From Edolisoma coerulescens (taxonomy: Eukaryota; Chordata; Aves; Passeriformes; Campephagidae), in the NCBI GenBank assembly GCA_013397115.1, contig VWZW01004122.1, positions 570,834-634,833 of the forward strand: DNA of 64,000 nucleotides. The letters run 5' to 3'. Positions 27,001-38,454 of this stretch are shown here, one piece after another; position 1 is the stretch's first letter; every line of letters begins with the position of its first letter. Below the pieces are notes generated by a model that searched no databases, was not told the DNA's origin, and worked only from the letters and a program-made list of their open reading frames with translations. The position numbers and the translations under genes were made by a program.

Positions 27001-30000
27001 TTTATACACCAGCCATTCATACACCTCATCGCTGATGCACAGGGTGTCATGTTTAATACAGAGATCAGCTATTACTTGGAGCTCTTCTTGGGTAAACACC
27101 TGGGATACAGAAAAAGTAAGGGACAATGCATTAATCACAGTATTTAAGGCATTCTTTGAAATTAAAGTGGTGTTAAAGCAGGACTCTTACCTTGCCTATA
27201 GGGTTGTGTGGGGTATTCAGAATAATTGCTTTTGTTTTGGAATTAAATTTACTTGCAAGTTCAGCAGGATCTAAGACCCAATCAGCACTAGATGCAGAGT
27301 TTCCATCATTTTTCTAAAAAAAGAAAACACAAACCCCAAAACCACAATAAATTTATACATGACTTTAATACATGTTGCAGCCTAAAGAGAGCTGCTCAAC
27401 TTATCACCCTCAAACACTTTCATAAACATATGTGACAACCTATCCAATTTGTCTTGCTCACCTGAAAGAAAGTAGTTCTAGGAACAGGCAGAGAGGCTAA
27501 GAGCAAGGTAAACTATCATAACAATGGCTGTCCTGTCCTGGCCACTGACTGTCTTAAAGCCCCTGCAGGAATTGGTTTCCAGGATCTTATTGCACACATG
27601 CTGATTATTACATATGTAATGCAGAAAGCCCAGTCACAAGGTCAGGAGAGTTTACAGCCTTGCCAGACAGTAGAGCAAGTGTGTGCTTGCTTGACTGGAA
27701 AGACTGATCACCACTGGAGATTCAAGGTCTTTTCCTCCTCCTTGAACTAATGAGTTAAAAATCTGCACTACTGAGGCTTTGGAGTTTATATACTACACAA
27801 TACAAGTGTCCCTGAGGTATTATGAATGGAGGAGAAGTTTGGGCCAGTTGGTGCAGAGAACACAGAGCATGGCCACACTACCCTTCTGACACCTGCAATG
27901 ACTGGGAGAGGGCCAGGCTGAAAACAAGGGTGTGAAACAGAAAATACCTGGAGGTGCCCTGTCATTTGAAACATCCCTAGAAAGTGGGCATCCAGAGGAA
28001 CAGTCTCACCTACTCCCACTGCAGCCCTGGAGGTTTTGTCACTCTGTGTTGTTCGGATTTCATGGTGTTCCTGCAACAGTCCTGCCCAAAGAGCCCTTCC
28101 CATGTGAGGCTGCCAGTTGCACAAGGCACAGTTTGCATCCAGAACAATCCTTGCAAGCTGTGGGCATAATGCCAGCAGTACCAAGTTGACAACTCACAGC
28201 CTTTTTAAGAATAAAGGAAACAGTGATTCTTGTATGTATAGCAAATATGTCTACTGCATGATCAGTCCTTATTTAGCAAGCATATTTTGGAAAAGAAACT
28301 GTATTCTGTCATTGTAGGAATTGTTGAAGGGATCAGAAACCAAATCTTTTGAAAACCGACTGACAGAGAAATTGTACTGATACATGATACCCCTTCCATA
28401 ATTTGCACTGAAAACTGAGGAAAGCAATTTTAATCAGCTTTCAGAATGCACAAATTAAAGCAAACAAGAAACATTGTAGCACCTTCTCCAACACTAATAA
28501 AATATTCTGGTTTGGATTATCATTGTCTCAGACTTGCACTATAGCAATCTATCTCATTTTTATGTAATTTGATATTATGAAAAACAATACAGAAAAACAT
28601 TACATAGAAGGTGTTCATCAAACTGTACTGAATATGGATGAGAAACTTTATATAATTAGTCATTTTTTAAAAGTTACTCACACATCTTAGTGGGATGAAA
28701 ACAGGCTTTGCACCCGCCATCTTCACCATTGGCTCATAACAGTCATAAAATGGCTCTATTATTATTACCTGTAATGACAATCATCAGTATCAGAAACAAA
28801 GAGTTTACCATGCATGATACCATCATATTTCCACATTTACCTTGGTGGTATAACTTGATAATGTTTCTGGCACTCCAGATGTAATGTTATAACATTGCAG
28901 AATATTCCTCCTTTCAGAGTATAACACAATAACACCCTCAGGCTAAGTATGATAAGCCCTACACGTTTTTGACAACATACACAGGCTGTTCTTCTATAGT
29001 TACACATTACAGCTATTGAGTTATAATAAGAAGAATGTTTGAGTCCTACACCCAGATTTGAAGGTGCAAGGCAAAGATGCAAAGGCAAATTACTGAACCA
29101 CAGCAGAACTGCTTTAATTCTGCCCATGAAATTCCAAGATTTCCAAGTATCTAGAAATCTCAGAAGAACAGTTAAGTCCTCAAATTTTATCAGACGAAAA
29201 TTCTCAGGTAGAGAAAGAGGACAAATTCAAGAAAAACTGCATAAAGGCTAGACAATAGGAAAACAAAACAAACAAAAAACCCCACCAAAAGCAAAGGCTA
29301 ATAGAACTATTCCAAACAAAAGAGAACTGACTATCAGAGCAACAGAAAAGCAAGATGAGAATACAATATACAAGTGAAACAAACAAAACACTGAAAGCAA
29401 AATACATGACAATACAAAAAGGTTTTGTCCACTATGGATAGAAATATTTCTGTAAAATTACTTTTAATACCATTGTCAAAAAGGCAGACATCAGTAACAG
29501 TGACGGGCCGAGTTATCACAGCTAGTACAGCAAAACTAACAAGCTTTTCTGCTATCCACACTGCTACCATGCAACGGCCCAAAACAGAACCTGATACACA
29601 ATGGTTACCCAAACACCAACAATTCTTTGTGCCACCCTTAGTCGTCTGTTGCAGACAACAGCCCACGTTTTCTCAAATAAGAAATTAGTGTGTATTGTGT
29701 CACCTAACAGTAACAGCTATAAAGAAACTGCCACAGATACCCTAAGTGCAAAAAAAAAGGTGTTTATAAGTTGATGAATGATAGGAAGACATCCAAAGGA
29801 TAGTCTCCTAATCACAGCTTCTGAAGCCATAAATTAGATGTACAACTATAAAAAATCAAACTAATGGGGATAGAAAGAAGCCCCAACATTAACTTATATT
29901 TAAAAGTGGACAAATAAGAGAAAGAGAAAGATTCTCATGTCTGTGAGTATATGTTAATAAAATCTTACTTCATCTCCCTCTTCAATTAGTGCCTGTATTG

Positions 30001-33000
30001 TACTAAAGAGAGATCCATAAGCTCCCACAGTCACCAGGATATCTGTGAGAGGATCAATCTTTCTTCCACAAACTTGCTCATACACTTGAGACAAGGCTTT
30101 CACCAGTGATGGATGTCCCTGTTCAAAACAAAAAAAAAAGTAACTGATTGGTGTGTTTTCTGACAATGTATAAAGCCTGTGTTTGGACTTTTTTCCACAG
30201 GTATCAAACTATTACATTTTGAAATACAAAAATACAACACTAGCCCTCCATGTTAATGGCTGTTAACAGGTATCAGGGTTTAAACTTTTTACCCACTAGG
30301 AAAGAAGAGTGTTTTCAATTTATTTCTATCTACTAGGAAATTCTTTTTCTATCTGGTGCTTTTTAATATCTTTCATATTATCACATCTCGGAGTAGGTCC
30401 AGACAGCCTATGGCAGAGCTAGGAAAAGAAACAGGAGGAGAGAAGGGGATATTGACACAAATTCACCCTCACCTCCTTTTGAGTCTCTTTCAGCTCCTTC
30501 CATTTCCTTCCTTATCTTTAAACTAAAAGTATTTGGTACAAGGGAGATCTTTTTATTTTATTTATATATGGCTGATAAACAGCACTTGTGATCAAAATAT
30601 TTACTCATATAGTCACATCCCAAATCTCAGAGTACCCTCAGAGTATCTCAGTGTCCCCTCCAGGGAAGTTAACATACTCTTCTCAAAATGTACGAAGAAC
30701 AAGAAAACAAACATGCAACAAAGATCATATACAATATGGAAATAAGGGAAAATTCTGTTTATTCAGGAGAACTGCAGGATTCCTACTTAAAAAATATTTT
30801 TCTTTTGGGATACCTGGTAGAAATAGAAAACAGCTCCTTGAGAAAATGCAACTATGTAACAAAAATCCCCTCAAATACTGAACATTATACCTCAACACAC
30901 AAGGCATTAAATCGTGAACCCTTCTGTAAACAAAAACATTACCATAAATTAAGGCTTACAAGTCATTGCTGATTCAAATGACAGCCATTTCTTGCCATAG
31001 GCCAGTCAGCAAGACAGGAATGCTGCAGCACCCAAGCCACATCAGGCCACTCTACGGCCCTACAGTCATTGAGAGCTCTGAGTTTAGCTGAGACAATGGC
31101 TCAATTATCAGATGGATGGACATCATTCATTCTCATCCCTCCCACGTGTGCTCCCACAAATACGAAGTACAAAGGTTGAAGATGGGAATATTAGTAAAAA
31201 TTCCTCTTTAATTACTATCTGCAGTATAATATATCTGTCAACATTCATAATTATCATGGGAATTATCAAACCATTTAGATACAAAGAACAAAGTGACAGA
31301 AATAAATACTGAATAATTGCATGCATTAGGAAAATTATAGTTATGCTTGATTTGCAAATAGTTTTAGAGAATCAGTCTGTAAATATTTGTCAGAAGGTAG
31401 ACTTGACCTGGTTTCAGCTGAGATAATGTTCTTCTCAGTAGCTGGTAAAGTCTGTTACAGTACAGCAGCCAGACAAGACTGCAGCCTATGTGATCTGTAC
31501 CCTTTTCCACTGTGCCAAGGCTCCTCCAAAATCTTGTCTGTTTGGTGATCAAAGACTTTTCAGATATCCTATTGTGGGTGATGAACATACTAATGCTTAG
31601 CTCAGAAGTTCACTTAATATCATTTGTGTGTATCTGACATAAAATAATGCCTTTATTCTTTCAAGTCTACATAGGGAGACTTTTTTGTTATGTGTTTGTA
31701 TATTTATATGTATGTATCTTGTACTTGCAGAGACTCTTTGTACATAGCTAAAGGTCCCTGTTGATTCTGTGGCTTGACCTTAGACCTGCCATGTCACCCT
31801 GGAGCTGCCCAGTGATGACTGGGTCATGTCTGACCGTGGTTAGCATTGCTGGGCCTGACCTGTGGATTCACTTCCTGGCTTGATCTCAGGTGAGCTGGGC
31901 TGCCTCAGCCAGAATCTCCGGGCATGCCTTGCTCCCTGGGGCCTGGCTGCCCAGACCTCCACTCTGCTCATGGTGAGAGCCTGTCCTTTAGGGGAGTGCT
32001 GGCCACTGCTGCTCCGTGTCACTTCTAATGCACACAGACTCTCAGAGAGCAGCCAGAAAGTTATGTTGGAATATGCACACAGTGATGCCACAACTACCAA
32101 CACAGTTTCTGGCCTACTGGTCTATACAATGCTTTTCTGCCCCTGTTGCGTAACATGACCAGCTAGAAAAATACTAGATAGAATCCTTATGGTCTTGTAG
32201 CAGTCCTGACATGATTCTCCTTTGGGCAATACAGTTTATCACAAAACAGAAGACAGACAAACCAAACAAGGAAATGGTCATACTAAAACAGTAGTAGTCC
32301 ACTGGAATACTCTGCCTTGGACAATGATAAATGCCACATACTCACACCTGGCTCAAGACAAAGACTCTCCAAGCCAGCTTACAGAATGGGTAATGAATAT
32401 CTTCTAGGGGCAAAAACTTCCTCTTTTCATCCCTTCCTAGTTTCCACTGAAACATACTAAGTTCTGTGGTGAATCTCTTCTTGATCCTAGAGGTGCTGTC
32501 CCAAGTGGTATCAAGTGTTTCTTTCTCATTCTCCCATTGTACTGTCTGATTCATGTTTACACTGACCAAAATCAGAGGTAAATGTATGACTTATACTCTT
32601 TAAACAGAATCAACTCCTCAGAGACAGGCAGACCTGCTCTACCATTTTGCTCTTGCTGAAGGATTCTGCCTTGAAGAAGCCTACACAGAGGAATTTCAAT
32701 AGTAACAGGTAAGGCTACTAGATCAACTTAATTTGGGATATAACACTATGATCTACAGATAAAACTAATTTTAAGTCAATTTTTTTCCCTGTGGCACATT
32801 TTCCACTGAACTTGGGTCCTCGAGTTCCACAATACTTACAAAGCCTCGGGTGTATTGGTTCAGTCTGTCAACTGCTGCTACCTTTGCCAACTCTTCTTTA
32901 ACATAGCTGGGAGGGGATATATCAGGAAGGCCTTGACCAAGATTAACAATTGAGGGATCTGCTGCCACTTTCGTAAATTCAACCCTGCAGGGAAAAACAT

Positions 33001-36000
33001 CTTAAAGTTAACATACCAGAGAAAATTATCTTTTCATTCATTATCATTAAAAGGCAAAAAAAAAGTACTTCAGTTTGCCAAATTTACAGCAGTGGAAACA
33101 GGTTTAAGTAGAGTGCTCACATGGAGAGTTGAGGGCTGAAATAATGGTAAGTGACCACAAGAGTCAGAGAGCACCCAAGAAAAGGTTCATGTTCTGCATC
33201 CACAGCATAACTTTTCTGCCAGCAGAAGTGTGCTCAGATGTGCACATGCACACACAGTTACTCTGGATATAGGCAGAAATTGAATACCAGGCACATTAAA
33301 TGTCTTAAAGGTTGAATTCAGTCAATTGAAGGCGTCATTTAAACTACCCAGTCACCTCGGAGTGCTATAATTTTTTTAAGTAATTTCTGGCAACAGACTG
33401 TTTCAGATTGCTTATTAACTGTTCCTAGTAGCCTGCAGGATCCTTGAACAATTTTTCCTTCCTCCCTTCACAGGTCAGCTTTAGATTTTACTCTTTCCTC
33501 CCTACCAAAATGTTAACAGGATTTAAAAAACAAAACAAAAAACCCTCCCTCCATCATAACCCTCCCCACATAGCATCACAGTTCTGTCAAAAATGAATGC
33601 AAATAGCTAAAAATTAGCTTGAGGCTGAATAATCAAAACACCTTGTGTACATGTACACACAGCTAACACAACACATACATACAACTAATGAAAGCCCAAA
33701 ACAATGTTTTCACCAACTAAGAAAATTCCATATTTATCAGTGATGGCAATATTGCTTTAAGACCAATGCCTAGAAAAAGATGTATTAAAAATAATTAGTT
33801 AAATTATAAAGACAAGTATAATGGCTTTAAAAAAAAATCTGACTTGTTTGGTAAACACAAATCAGGTGTAATTGAAATACATTACTCAACAGAATTAACA
33901 TTTAAATTTGAAAATCAGCTATACTACCATGCCCATGAGTTAAACTTGTCTTATGTGGTTTAATAGATGAAGAGAAGCCCAAGCCTAATATTTAAAGCTC
34001 AAAAATAACAATTAATCATACCTTTAATTGAATTTCATTCGCTGCTTCTAAACAGGTGCCAAATATATTCCAGCAGAGATAGCAACTGCCATGCATCTTA
34101 TTATTGGCAATAATTATCTTTTTGGAAAGAAAGTACATCAGCCAAGGACATTTTTCTGAAATTTGCAGATATTTTCCTCTTACTTACCACACATTGCTAT
34201 CAAGGCCTTCAATTCGTCTTGTGTTTTTGTGTCTGAAGGGCATTGTCTGCAAGATCAAAATATACAGACAGAAGGGTTTTGTTAAGAAAGACAAAGTATG
34301 ATATTGCTGGATTCTGCATGAAAACCCTCATTCATGCTTTCTCAAATGTACCATTGCCAGCTGAATTCAGCAGTTAAACAAAATTATAGACATGTTCTTT
34401 CATTAAAGCTTCCATAATAGCTTGAATTGAGACTAACAAGAAAATACACAAAAACGTCCTAAATTCTCATTCATCATTATCTAAATCCACTAAACTTTCA
34501 GCAAGGATGGAGGAAGGGCATAATTCAGCTCAATAGCTTTAAAAGACGACCTTAAAAGAAAAAAAAAAGTGTACATACTTTCTTTTTCTTTTCTATGATA
34601 TGCTAACAGCTTAAAGACTACGCTATTTCTAGTCCAATTCCTGCTCAATCCAGTTTGGAAAGTATGCATTTGCAATGTAATTTTATTTGTTAAATTGATG
34701 CATAAGAGGAAAATAGCAAAGACATTTCCTATTTTCATTTAGATTTTTAAACCTTTAAAGTATCTACCTTAGAGCACAGCAAAACCCCATCAGAACATGT
34801 TTTTGCTGTATATTCAGACCTTAAATTAAGGTATTGGAAAGCTTCTGTAAAATAGGTTTGTAATGACTACTCTATATAGAGGCAGAGAAAAATGTACTGA
34901 TAGTTGTGATAATTTTAAGCTAAAAATTGAAAGGAAGTTAGGAAGAAGAAAACCAAATTTATTTCTATGTGCAAACAAAAAAGGTGCAAGTTCACATCTA
35001 TCTTTGCAAACTAGCTCGATACCACCAAAAAAATTGCATAGAAATTACATAGTCCCTCAGCACCCCAGACACTCCTGTTTCTCTGAGTCAAACTACTGAT
35101 TTCTAGTTACTTTTACCACTGCCAGCTATGGTATTATTACCAGAAAGATTCAAAAACCATATTCTAGCCGCCACACTCCAAGAAAATGTCTGCACTACCA
35201 TTACACTCAAGTTTCAACTTTGAATCCATGGAAATGACTCCTATTAGACACGGTATGCAGCAGGTCCATGTTTGCACTCAACCTGCTTAGAGTAATGAAG
35301 CCATCACATCCGTTGTGATTTGAAGAATGGGAAGCTATAAAATTACGCAGATACTTCTCTGCTCCTATGTCTTCTCAACAGATCTGATTCTGACCTCATC
35401 TGTGTGACATGAACACCAGGGGAATCAAACACAGGACACCTCTTATTTGTCCTCAAGAAGAAAACCTTTAAGATAACTAGACAGGTCAAGTCAGATTTCT
35501 TAACATAGAACAAGAGGGAGTTAAGGGAAAGTCCTGACTAGGTAATCTGTATTGCATTTATTTAAAAACACACATATTGTTTAGAAGAGTAACCCAATTT
35601 TACAGTGGATGTTTTGGTAAATATAATTAATGTTTGGCTGTACTTTAAAAATAGAAACAACACAGGTGCTACTTATACTAACACACACACACACACATAC
35701 ACACGTCTTTTTTTACATGCTAGACTACTTCTTGTAGTGGAATGAGTAAGACTCACCTTGAATCTTGCTAATTAACAATGAGAATTCTGTATGCTGCCAC
35801 ACGTAACTTTGTTCCATGGACTACCTCTTCTTAAATTGTTTCAATTTGCTAAAAGCTAAAGGCTTATCAACTTCAGGACTTTTATAATTAGCTATAATGC
35901 AAATCTTAACTGCACTGAGTAACCTTCCCTAGCTAAAAATGTTTTGACAATAAAATAAGCCTTCATCTTATGATCCCATACTATATAAGTTTAAATATTT

Positions 36001-37535
36001 AACAGTTCAAGTCTTTCTATTTATTTATTTATTTCTTGTGCCTTGGAACTAGTTTTATACAGAACAGCAGGACCTGCATTAGTTTTCAGGTTTTCACAGA
36101 TTCAGATTACAGTGGGGTTCAGGTCAACCTTACTACTTTGGGGAATCCAACTAATAAACTGAGATTTTAAAATGAAACCTTCATTGGCATTCTTTTTCCC
36201 AGAAGGTCATCACAAATCTTAAGAGTCTTTTTTCTTTCAGCCCAGTTATGTCATCACCTGATAATCTCCAAGCCGTTTCTAGGTGCAGGGCTAGGATTTC
36301 CATGAGTCCGAGATGGGTGTTAAGCAGGAGAGGTAGGTCTTCATCAGGCTCTAACTGACCTCCTACTTTCCCTAACACTTTCTAACAGGGGAAGCACCTG
36401 ATAGAAAGCCAGGTGCTGCTTTATTTATCTTTTTGCTTAATACAGAGAAACTTGTAATGAAATTGAATGGCAATAAGTTTAATAATGTTGGAAGCAAACA
36501 TTCTTACATGGTACATAAAGAAATTGTAGAATTCAATGTCAAAAGCTACAACTTAAGCCAAGATCTTCAGAAAAAAAAAAATCAAAACAACAAATTTGTG
36601 GACATTTAATGTGACTATCCAAGTCAATTAAATAGAATAGAAATACATACAGCATATGAAAAACTGACTCAGGCAAAAGCTGACCTGCAAAGTGGCTTGC
36701 ACACGAAAAGAAACTTTTCATATGGGCAAATTATGTTACAACTGTCCAGTATAATGATTTGAGCATCTGTTTTGAAGGATCTGGCATGTGCCTTAGTTGA
36801 CCCAATTTGCTGACTAGATGAACTAGGAACACAATTTACATTCCAGTGTTCTATATGGAATGCAGAGTGTCACCTCCAACTGCCTGCCATGTTTCAAAGC
36901 TGTTTTCTCTCAACAAAACTGGAAGACTTAAGATGAAGTTACACAATCTTATAAGCAGTTAAGCTGGGAAATTGAGAAAATTCTATATAAAATTAAGTTT
37001 GAGGTGCTTATAGACCCCTTGTATTGCAGCATCAAGAAGCAACATTACTCTCATATCATTAAAGGAAAACTGAGATAAAAAGAAATAAATTGTCTTACCA
37101 AAAGCCTGTGATAAAGCTGAGATTGAACCTGTCTCCTGTATCTCAAGCTTCTCTCTAAAAGCTAGGCAATCTTTCTGGTGTGATATGTGCTAGATGTGAC
37201 TTTAAAGACTGAAAAGGATACACAAAGCAATAATCACCAAATTCTGTTATGCTAGTGTGGTTAATATTTGACTGATTCAAATTTCTTATTTTGTTCTTAA
37301 TAGTAAATTTTTTTATTTATAACAAGAAATAAAGAAAACACAGCTAATGCATATATATTTGCAACACTGCAAAATCAGTGCATCTCTAAAAAACTGCATG
37401 AAATCGTTTTCTCTATGAAGCTGAAGGAATACTTACTGCAGAGGCTGAATGTTTGATGGATCTGGAAAGCAAATCTGTTCTTAGCTGGCATGTTCTAATG
37501 CCACGGCAACAGAAGTTTCGTGAAGCAAGAAACAT
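17999..37535 (-). CDS. KYAT3: KYAT3 (CCBL2), kynurenine aminotransferase 3 / cysteine-S-conjugate beta-lyase 2, complete
   Basis: KYAT3 is a fold-type I PLP enzyme that transaminates kynurenine to kynurenic acid and also acts on glutamine-type and cysteine-conjugate substrates. Thirteen coding exons splice in frame to 453 residues (human 454). Residues 1-33 are Arg/Ser-rich with one acid (MFLASRNFCCRGIR...), a mitochondrial presequence. Visible active-site residues are Gly71 in NLGQGLPD, Tyr135 in VGAYGSLF, Asn217 in NTPHNPIGK, Asp245 and Tyr248 in ISDEVYEW, Lys279 in GSAGKTYSVTGWK (Schiff-base lysine) and Arg428 in RFCFIK (substrate carboxylate). All introns are GT-AG and every phase agrees. 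A second ATG at residue 35 could start a cytosolic form of 419 residues, like the shorter human isoform. Paralogue KYAT1 was considered, but the N-terminus and C-terminal sequence fit KYAT3. The genomic neighbour GTF2B on the same strand matches human order. Confidence 0.96.
18062..19385 (-). other. KYAT3: KYAT3 intron between coding exons 12 and 13
   Basis: This is a 1.3-kb unique intron. No repeat, RNA or additional exon was recognised. Confidence 0.75.
19386..19472 (-). CDS. KYAT3: KYAT3 coding exon 12
   Basis: 29 codons, residues 405-433 (KLSAIPLSAFCGPE...FCFIK), phase 0 at both ends. It contains Arg428, the family's substrate carboxylate-binding arginine. The acceptor is gtttcag and the donor gtaaac. 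Confidence 0.96.
19906..19979 (-). CDS. KYAT3: KYAT3 coding exon 11
   Basis: 74 nt: two bases complete Asn380, then 24 codons (VDLSDVDEKQPYDYKFVKWM..., residues 381-404). The PYDYKFVKWM block is shared with the human protein. Confidence 0.95.
20943..21129 (-). CDS. KYAT3: KYAT3 coding exon 10
   Basis: 187 nt, residues 318-379 plus the first base of codon 380. It includes EALAQAFWIDYKRMDDP and the VPDGGYFMIVDVS strand. The donor is gtcagt, weaker than the other donors of the gene, but the next exon resumes the correct frame, so the joint is supported. Confidence 0.95.
21130..21712 (-). other. KYAT3: KYAT3 intron between coding exons 9 and 10
   Basis: This is a 0.58-kb intron with a T/A homopolymer stretch near 21543 and nothing else recognisable. 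Confidence 0.75.
21713..21802 (-). CDS. KYAT3: KYAT3 coding exon 9
   Basis: 30 codons, residues 288-317 (LGWSIGPEYLIKHLQ...TPLQ), phase 0 at both ends, acceptor ttag and donor gtaggt. LGWSIGP directly follows the Schiff-base lysine segment, as in all KAT family members. Confidence 0.96.
22615..22691 (-). CDS. KYAT3: KYAT3 coding exon 8 (PLP lysine)
   Basis: 77 nt: two bases complete Ala262, then residues 263-287. It contains PGMWERTVTIGSAGKTYSV. Lys279 corresponds to human Lys280, which forms the internal aldimine with PLP. The acceptor is tatatacag and the donor gtaagg. Confidence 0.97.
22692..26978 (-). other. KYAT3: KYAT3 intron between coding exons 7 and 8 (4.3 kb)
   Basis: This is the largest internal intron of the left half. 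A possible degraded LTR at about 23127-23400 is listed separately. The remaining sequence is unique and AT-rich, with only short chance frames. Confidence 0.75.
23127..23400 (+). mobile_element. Possible LTR remnant
   Basis: The stretch begins tgtaggagaacaagaacagg and continues with purine-rich, modestly GC-rich sequence (gagagaagacc, gagcgggcaagcaagcagg) that contrasts with its AT-rich surroundings. It resembles the layout of avian retroviral LTRs, but the far end and any target duplication are not clear. A unique sequence remains possible. Confidence 0.35.
26979..27099 (-). CDS. KYAT3: KYAT3 coding exon 7
   Basis: 121 nt, residues 222-261 plus the first base of codon 262. It includes EELQVIADLCIKHDTLCISD. 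Asp245 and Tyr248 of ISDEVYEW are the family's pyridine-nitrogen and cofactor O3' contacts. Confidence 0.97.
27191..27313 (-). CDS. KYAT3: KYAT3 coding exon 6
   Basis: 41 codons, residues 181-221, phase 0. KNDGNSASSADW is divergent and one residue shorter than the human loop (which explains 453 versus 454), followed by the conserved SKTKAIILNTPHNPIGK with Asn217. The acceptor is cttttttttag and the donor gtaaga. Confidence 0.96.
27314..28681 (-). other. KYAT3: KYAT3 intron between coding exons 5 and 6
   Basis: This is a 1.4-kb intron. A moderately GC-rich block at about 27800-28190 is open for 132 codons on the minus strand without homology I recognise. It may be an old repeat and is not called as a gene. 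Confidence 0.7.
28682..28768 (-). CDS. KYAT3: KYAT3 coding exon 5
   Basis: 29 codons, residues 152-180 (VIIIEPFYDCYEPMVKMAGA...). Acceptor cattacag, donor gtgagt, phase 0. The EPFYDCYEP motif is the KAT-family substrate-side loop. Confidence 0.96.
28769..29968 (-). other. KYAT3: KYAT3 intron between coding exons 4 and 5
   Basis: This is a 1.2-kb intron with A/C-rich low complexity near 29260-29300. No further features were seen. Confidence 0.75.
29969..30118 (-). CDS. KYAT3: KYAT3 coding exon 4
   Basis: 50 codons, residues 102-151 (GHPSLVKALSQVYEQ...). It contains ILVTVGAYGSLFSTIQALI, where Gly-Ala-Tyr (Tyr135) stacks on the cofactor in this family. Phase 0 at both ends, donor gtaaga. Confidence 0.97.
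30119..32839 (-). other. KYAT3: KYAT3 intron between coding exons 3 and 4 (2.7 kb)
   Basis: It holds an LTR fragment (31405-31462). A locally GC-richer stretch at about 31740-32110, of unknown origin, could be more of the same degraded element. No coding exon is supported. Confidence 0.7.
31405..31462 (+). mobile_element. Short diverged LTR fragment
   Basis: The strings cctggtttcagctgagat and ttcttctcagtagctggta occur in the same order as the 5' end of the solo LTR at 16372-16947, which on the minus strand begins tgtcctggtttcag. A short internal deletion separates them from a good match. The fragment is in plus orientation, opposite to that LTR and to KYAT3. Confidence 0.55.
32840..32984 (-). 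CDS. KYAT3: KYAT3 coding exon 3
   Basis: 145 nt: one base completes Trp53, then 48 codons, residues 54-101. It contains DPSIVNLGQGLPDISPP (Gly71 substrate contact) and ends LNQYTRGF. Acceptor ttccctgcag, donor gtaagt. Confidence 0.97.
32985..34187 (-). other. KYAT3: KYAT3 intron between coding exons 2 and 3
   Basis: This is a 1.2-kb AT-rich intron with no recognised element. Confidence 0.75.
34188..34246 (-). CDS. KYAT3: KYAT3 coding exon 2
   Basis: 59 nt, acceptor gatcttgcag and donor gtaagt. It encodes TMPFRHKNTRRIEGLDSNV plus two bases of Trp53. Its ATG (residue 35) is the start of the human-type cytosolic isoform. Within the precursor it lies just after the expected presequence cleavage region. 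Confidence 0.95.
34247..37436 (-). other. KYAT3: KYAT3 intron between coding exons 1 and 2 (3.2 kb)
   Basis: It contains a short CA microsatellite at about 35682-35704. The 65-codon frame at 36181-36378 has no recognised family. Confidence 0.75.
35682..35704. repeat. (CA)n microsatellite
   Basis: Alternating ac units with one interruption (cacatacacac) lie in a KYAT3 intron. Confidence 0.85.
37437..37535 (-). CDS. KYAT3: KYAT3 coding exon 1 (mitochondrial presequence)
   Basis: 33 codons from the ATG at 37535 to the donor gtaagt. Five Arg, one Lys, many Ser/Thr and one Asp fit an amphipathic mitochondrial presequence, and human KYAT3 begins with the similar MFLAQRS. An in-frame upstream Met exists at 37601, but it lies beyond likely acceptors (ggtttttcag, exon from 37557; or ttattatgcag, exon from 37537). 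I therefore prefer the start matching the human protein. Confidence 0.9.
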
Positions 37536-38440
37536 GCCTGCATAATAAATAAGTGACCTGAAAAACCTTACAAATTCGAGGAATGAGTTCCTATGCATCA
37601 CTAAGCAATTTTAAGATAAGAGCCTCTCCTCTTCCCCCCAGTGATTTTTTTTAAATTAAGTAAGCGCTAGTAAATTATTACCTTAGCACAGTTGTAAGCA
37701 TAGAGGATGAAGCTCTCTAACTGACAGGGCTGCAAGATGTTTCTGAATGTCATCTCAACGGAAGGTTTTCTTTATCTGACAACACTGATCTTCTTTTCTT
37801 TGAATAACAACTAAGACTAAATGCAATTCAAGCTTCAAAGTCTCTGTTAGAATTCTAGCGAAAATGTGTTTGTGTAATAAAAATTGCTATTAAATTTGCC
37901 AATATAGACAGAATAGAAAAAGAGATGAATTTTTAAAAAGTTACACATCTTTAAAATTGGTCTCCATTTCCAAGTGTTTGAAATCAGGATAATTAAGATC
38001 ACCACTCACACTGGAGAGGGAGGCCTATGCACGTTATGTAACTACACTAAGTTTTGTCACAGTGACTTGGAAAACATTAAATATCTCCCATGGCTGAAAA
38101 CAGCTAGAAAATACACTCTTTGTAGAGCAACAGATCATTTGCTGACTGGAGAAAATGTGTCCTGTTAATCAATAACTATAAAAAAGAAGTAAGAACTGGT
38201 ACTTCAGGCAAGTATTTCCAGAAGATATTTTAAAACATAAATATTAGATGACATTGCCACAATGACTGAAATGTGTTAGAAATATGTAACCCACAAATCT
38301 ATGTCAGAAACACAGTAGCCATAGCAGTATAATTTTAAACTTTGTTTTCCATAGTTTATTCATTAAAGGGTATATAACTCCTGTTTTCCCCCTGACTTTG
38401 CTACCTGAGAAGGGGAAGAGAACAGAAAAAAAAAAAAAAA

Positions 38441-38454
38441 TATATATATATATA
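38441..38454. repeat. A-tract followed by (TA)n
   Basis: About 14 A are followed by seven TA units (tatatatatatata). This is a simple repeat in the KYAT3 5' intron. Confidence 0.85.

Noticed and set aside
27786..28184. 132-codon minus-strand frame in a KYAT3 intron
   Set aside because: No recognised family or splice context. It sits on the sense strand of KYAT3 between two proven coding exons, and overlapping plus-strand frames exist.
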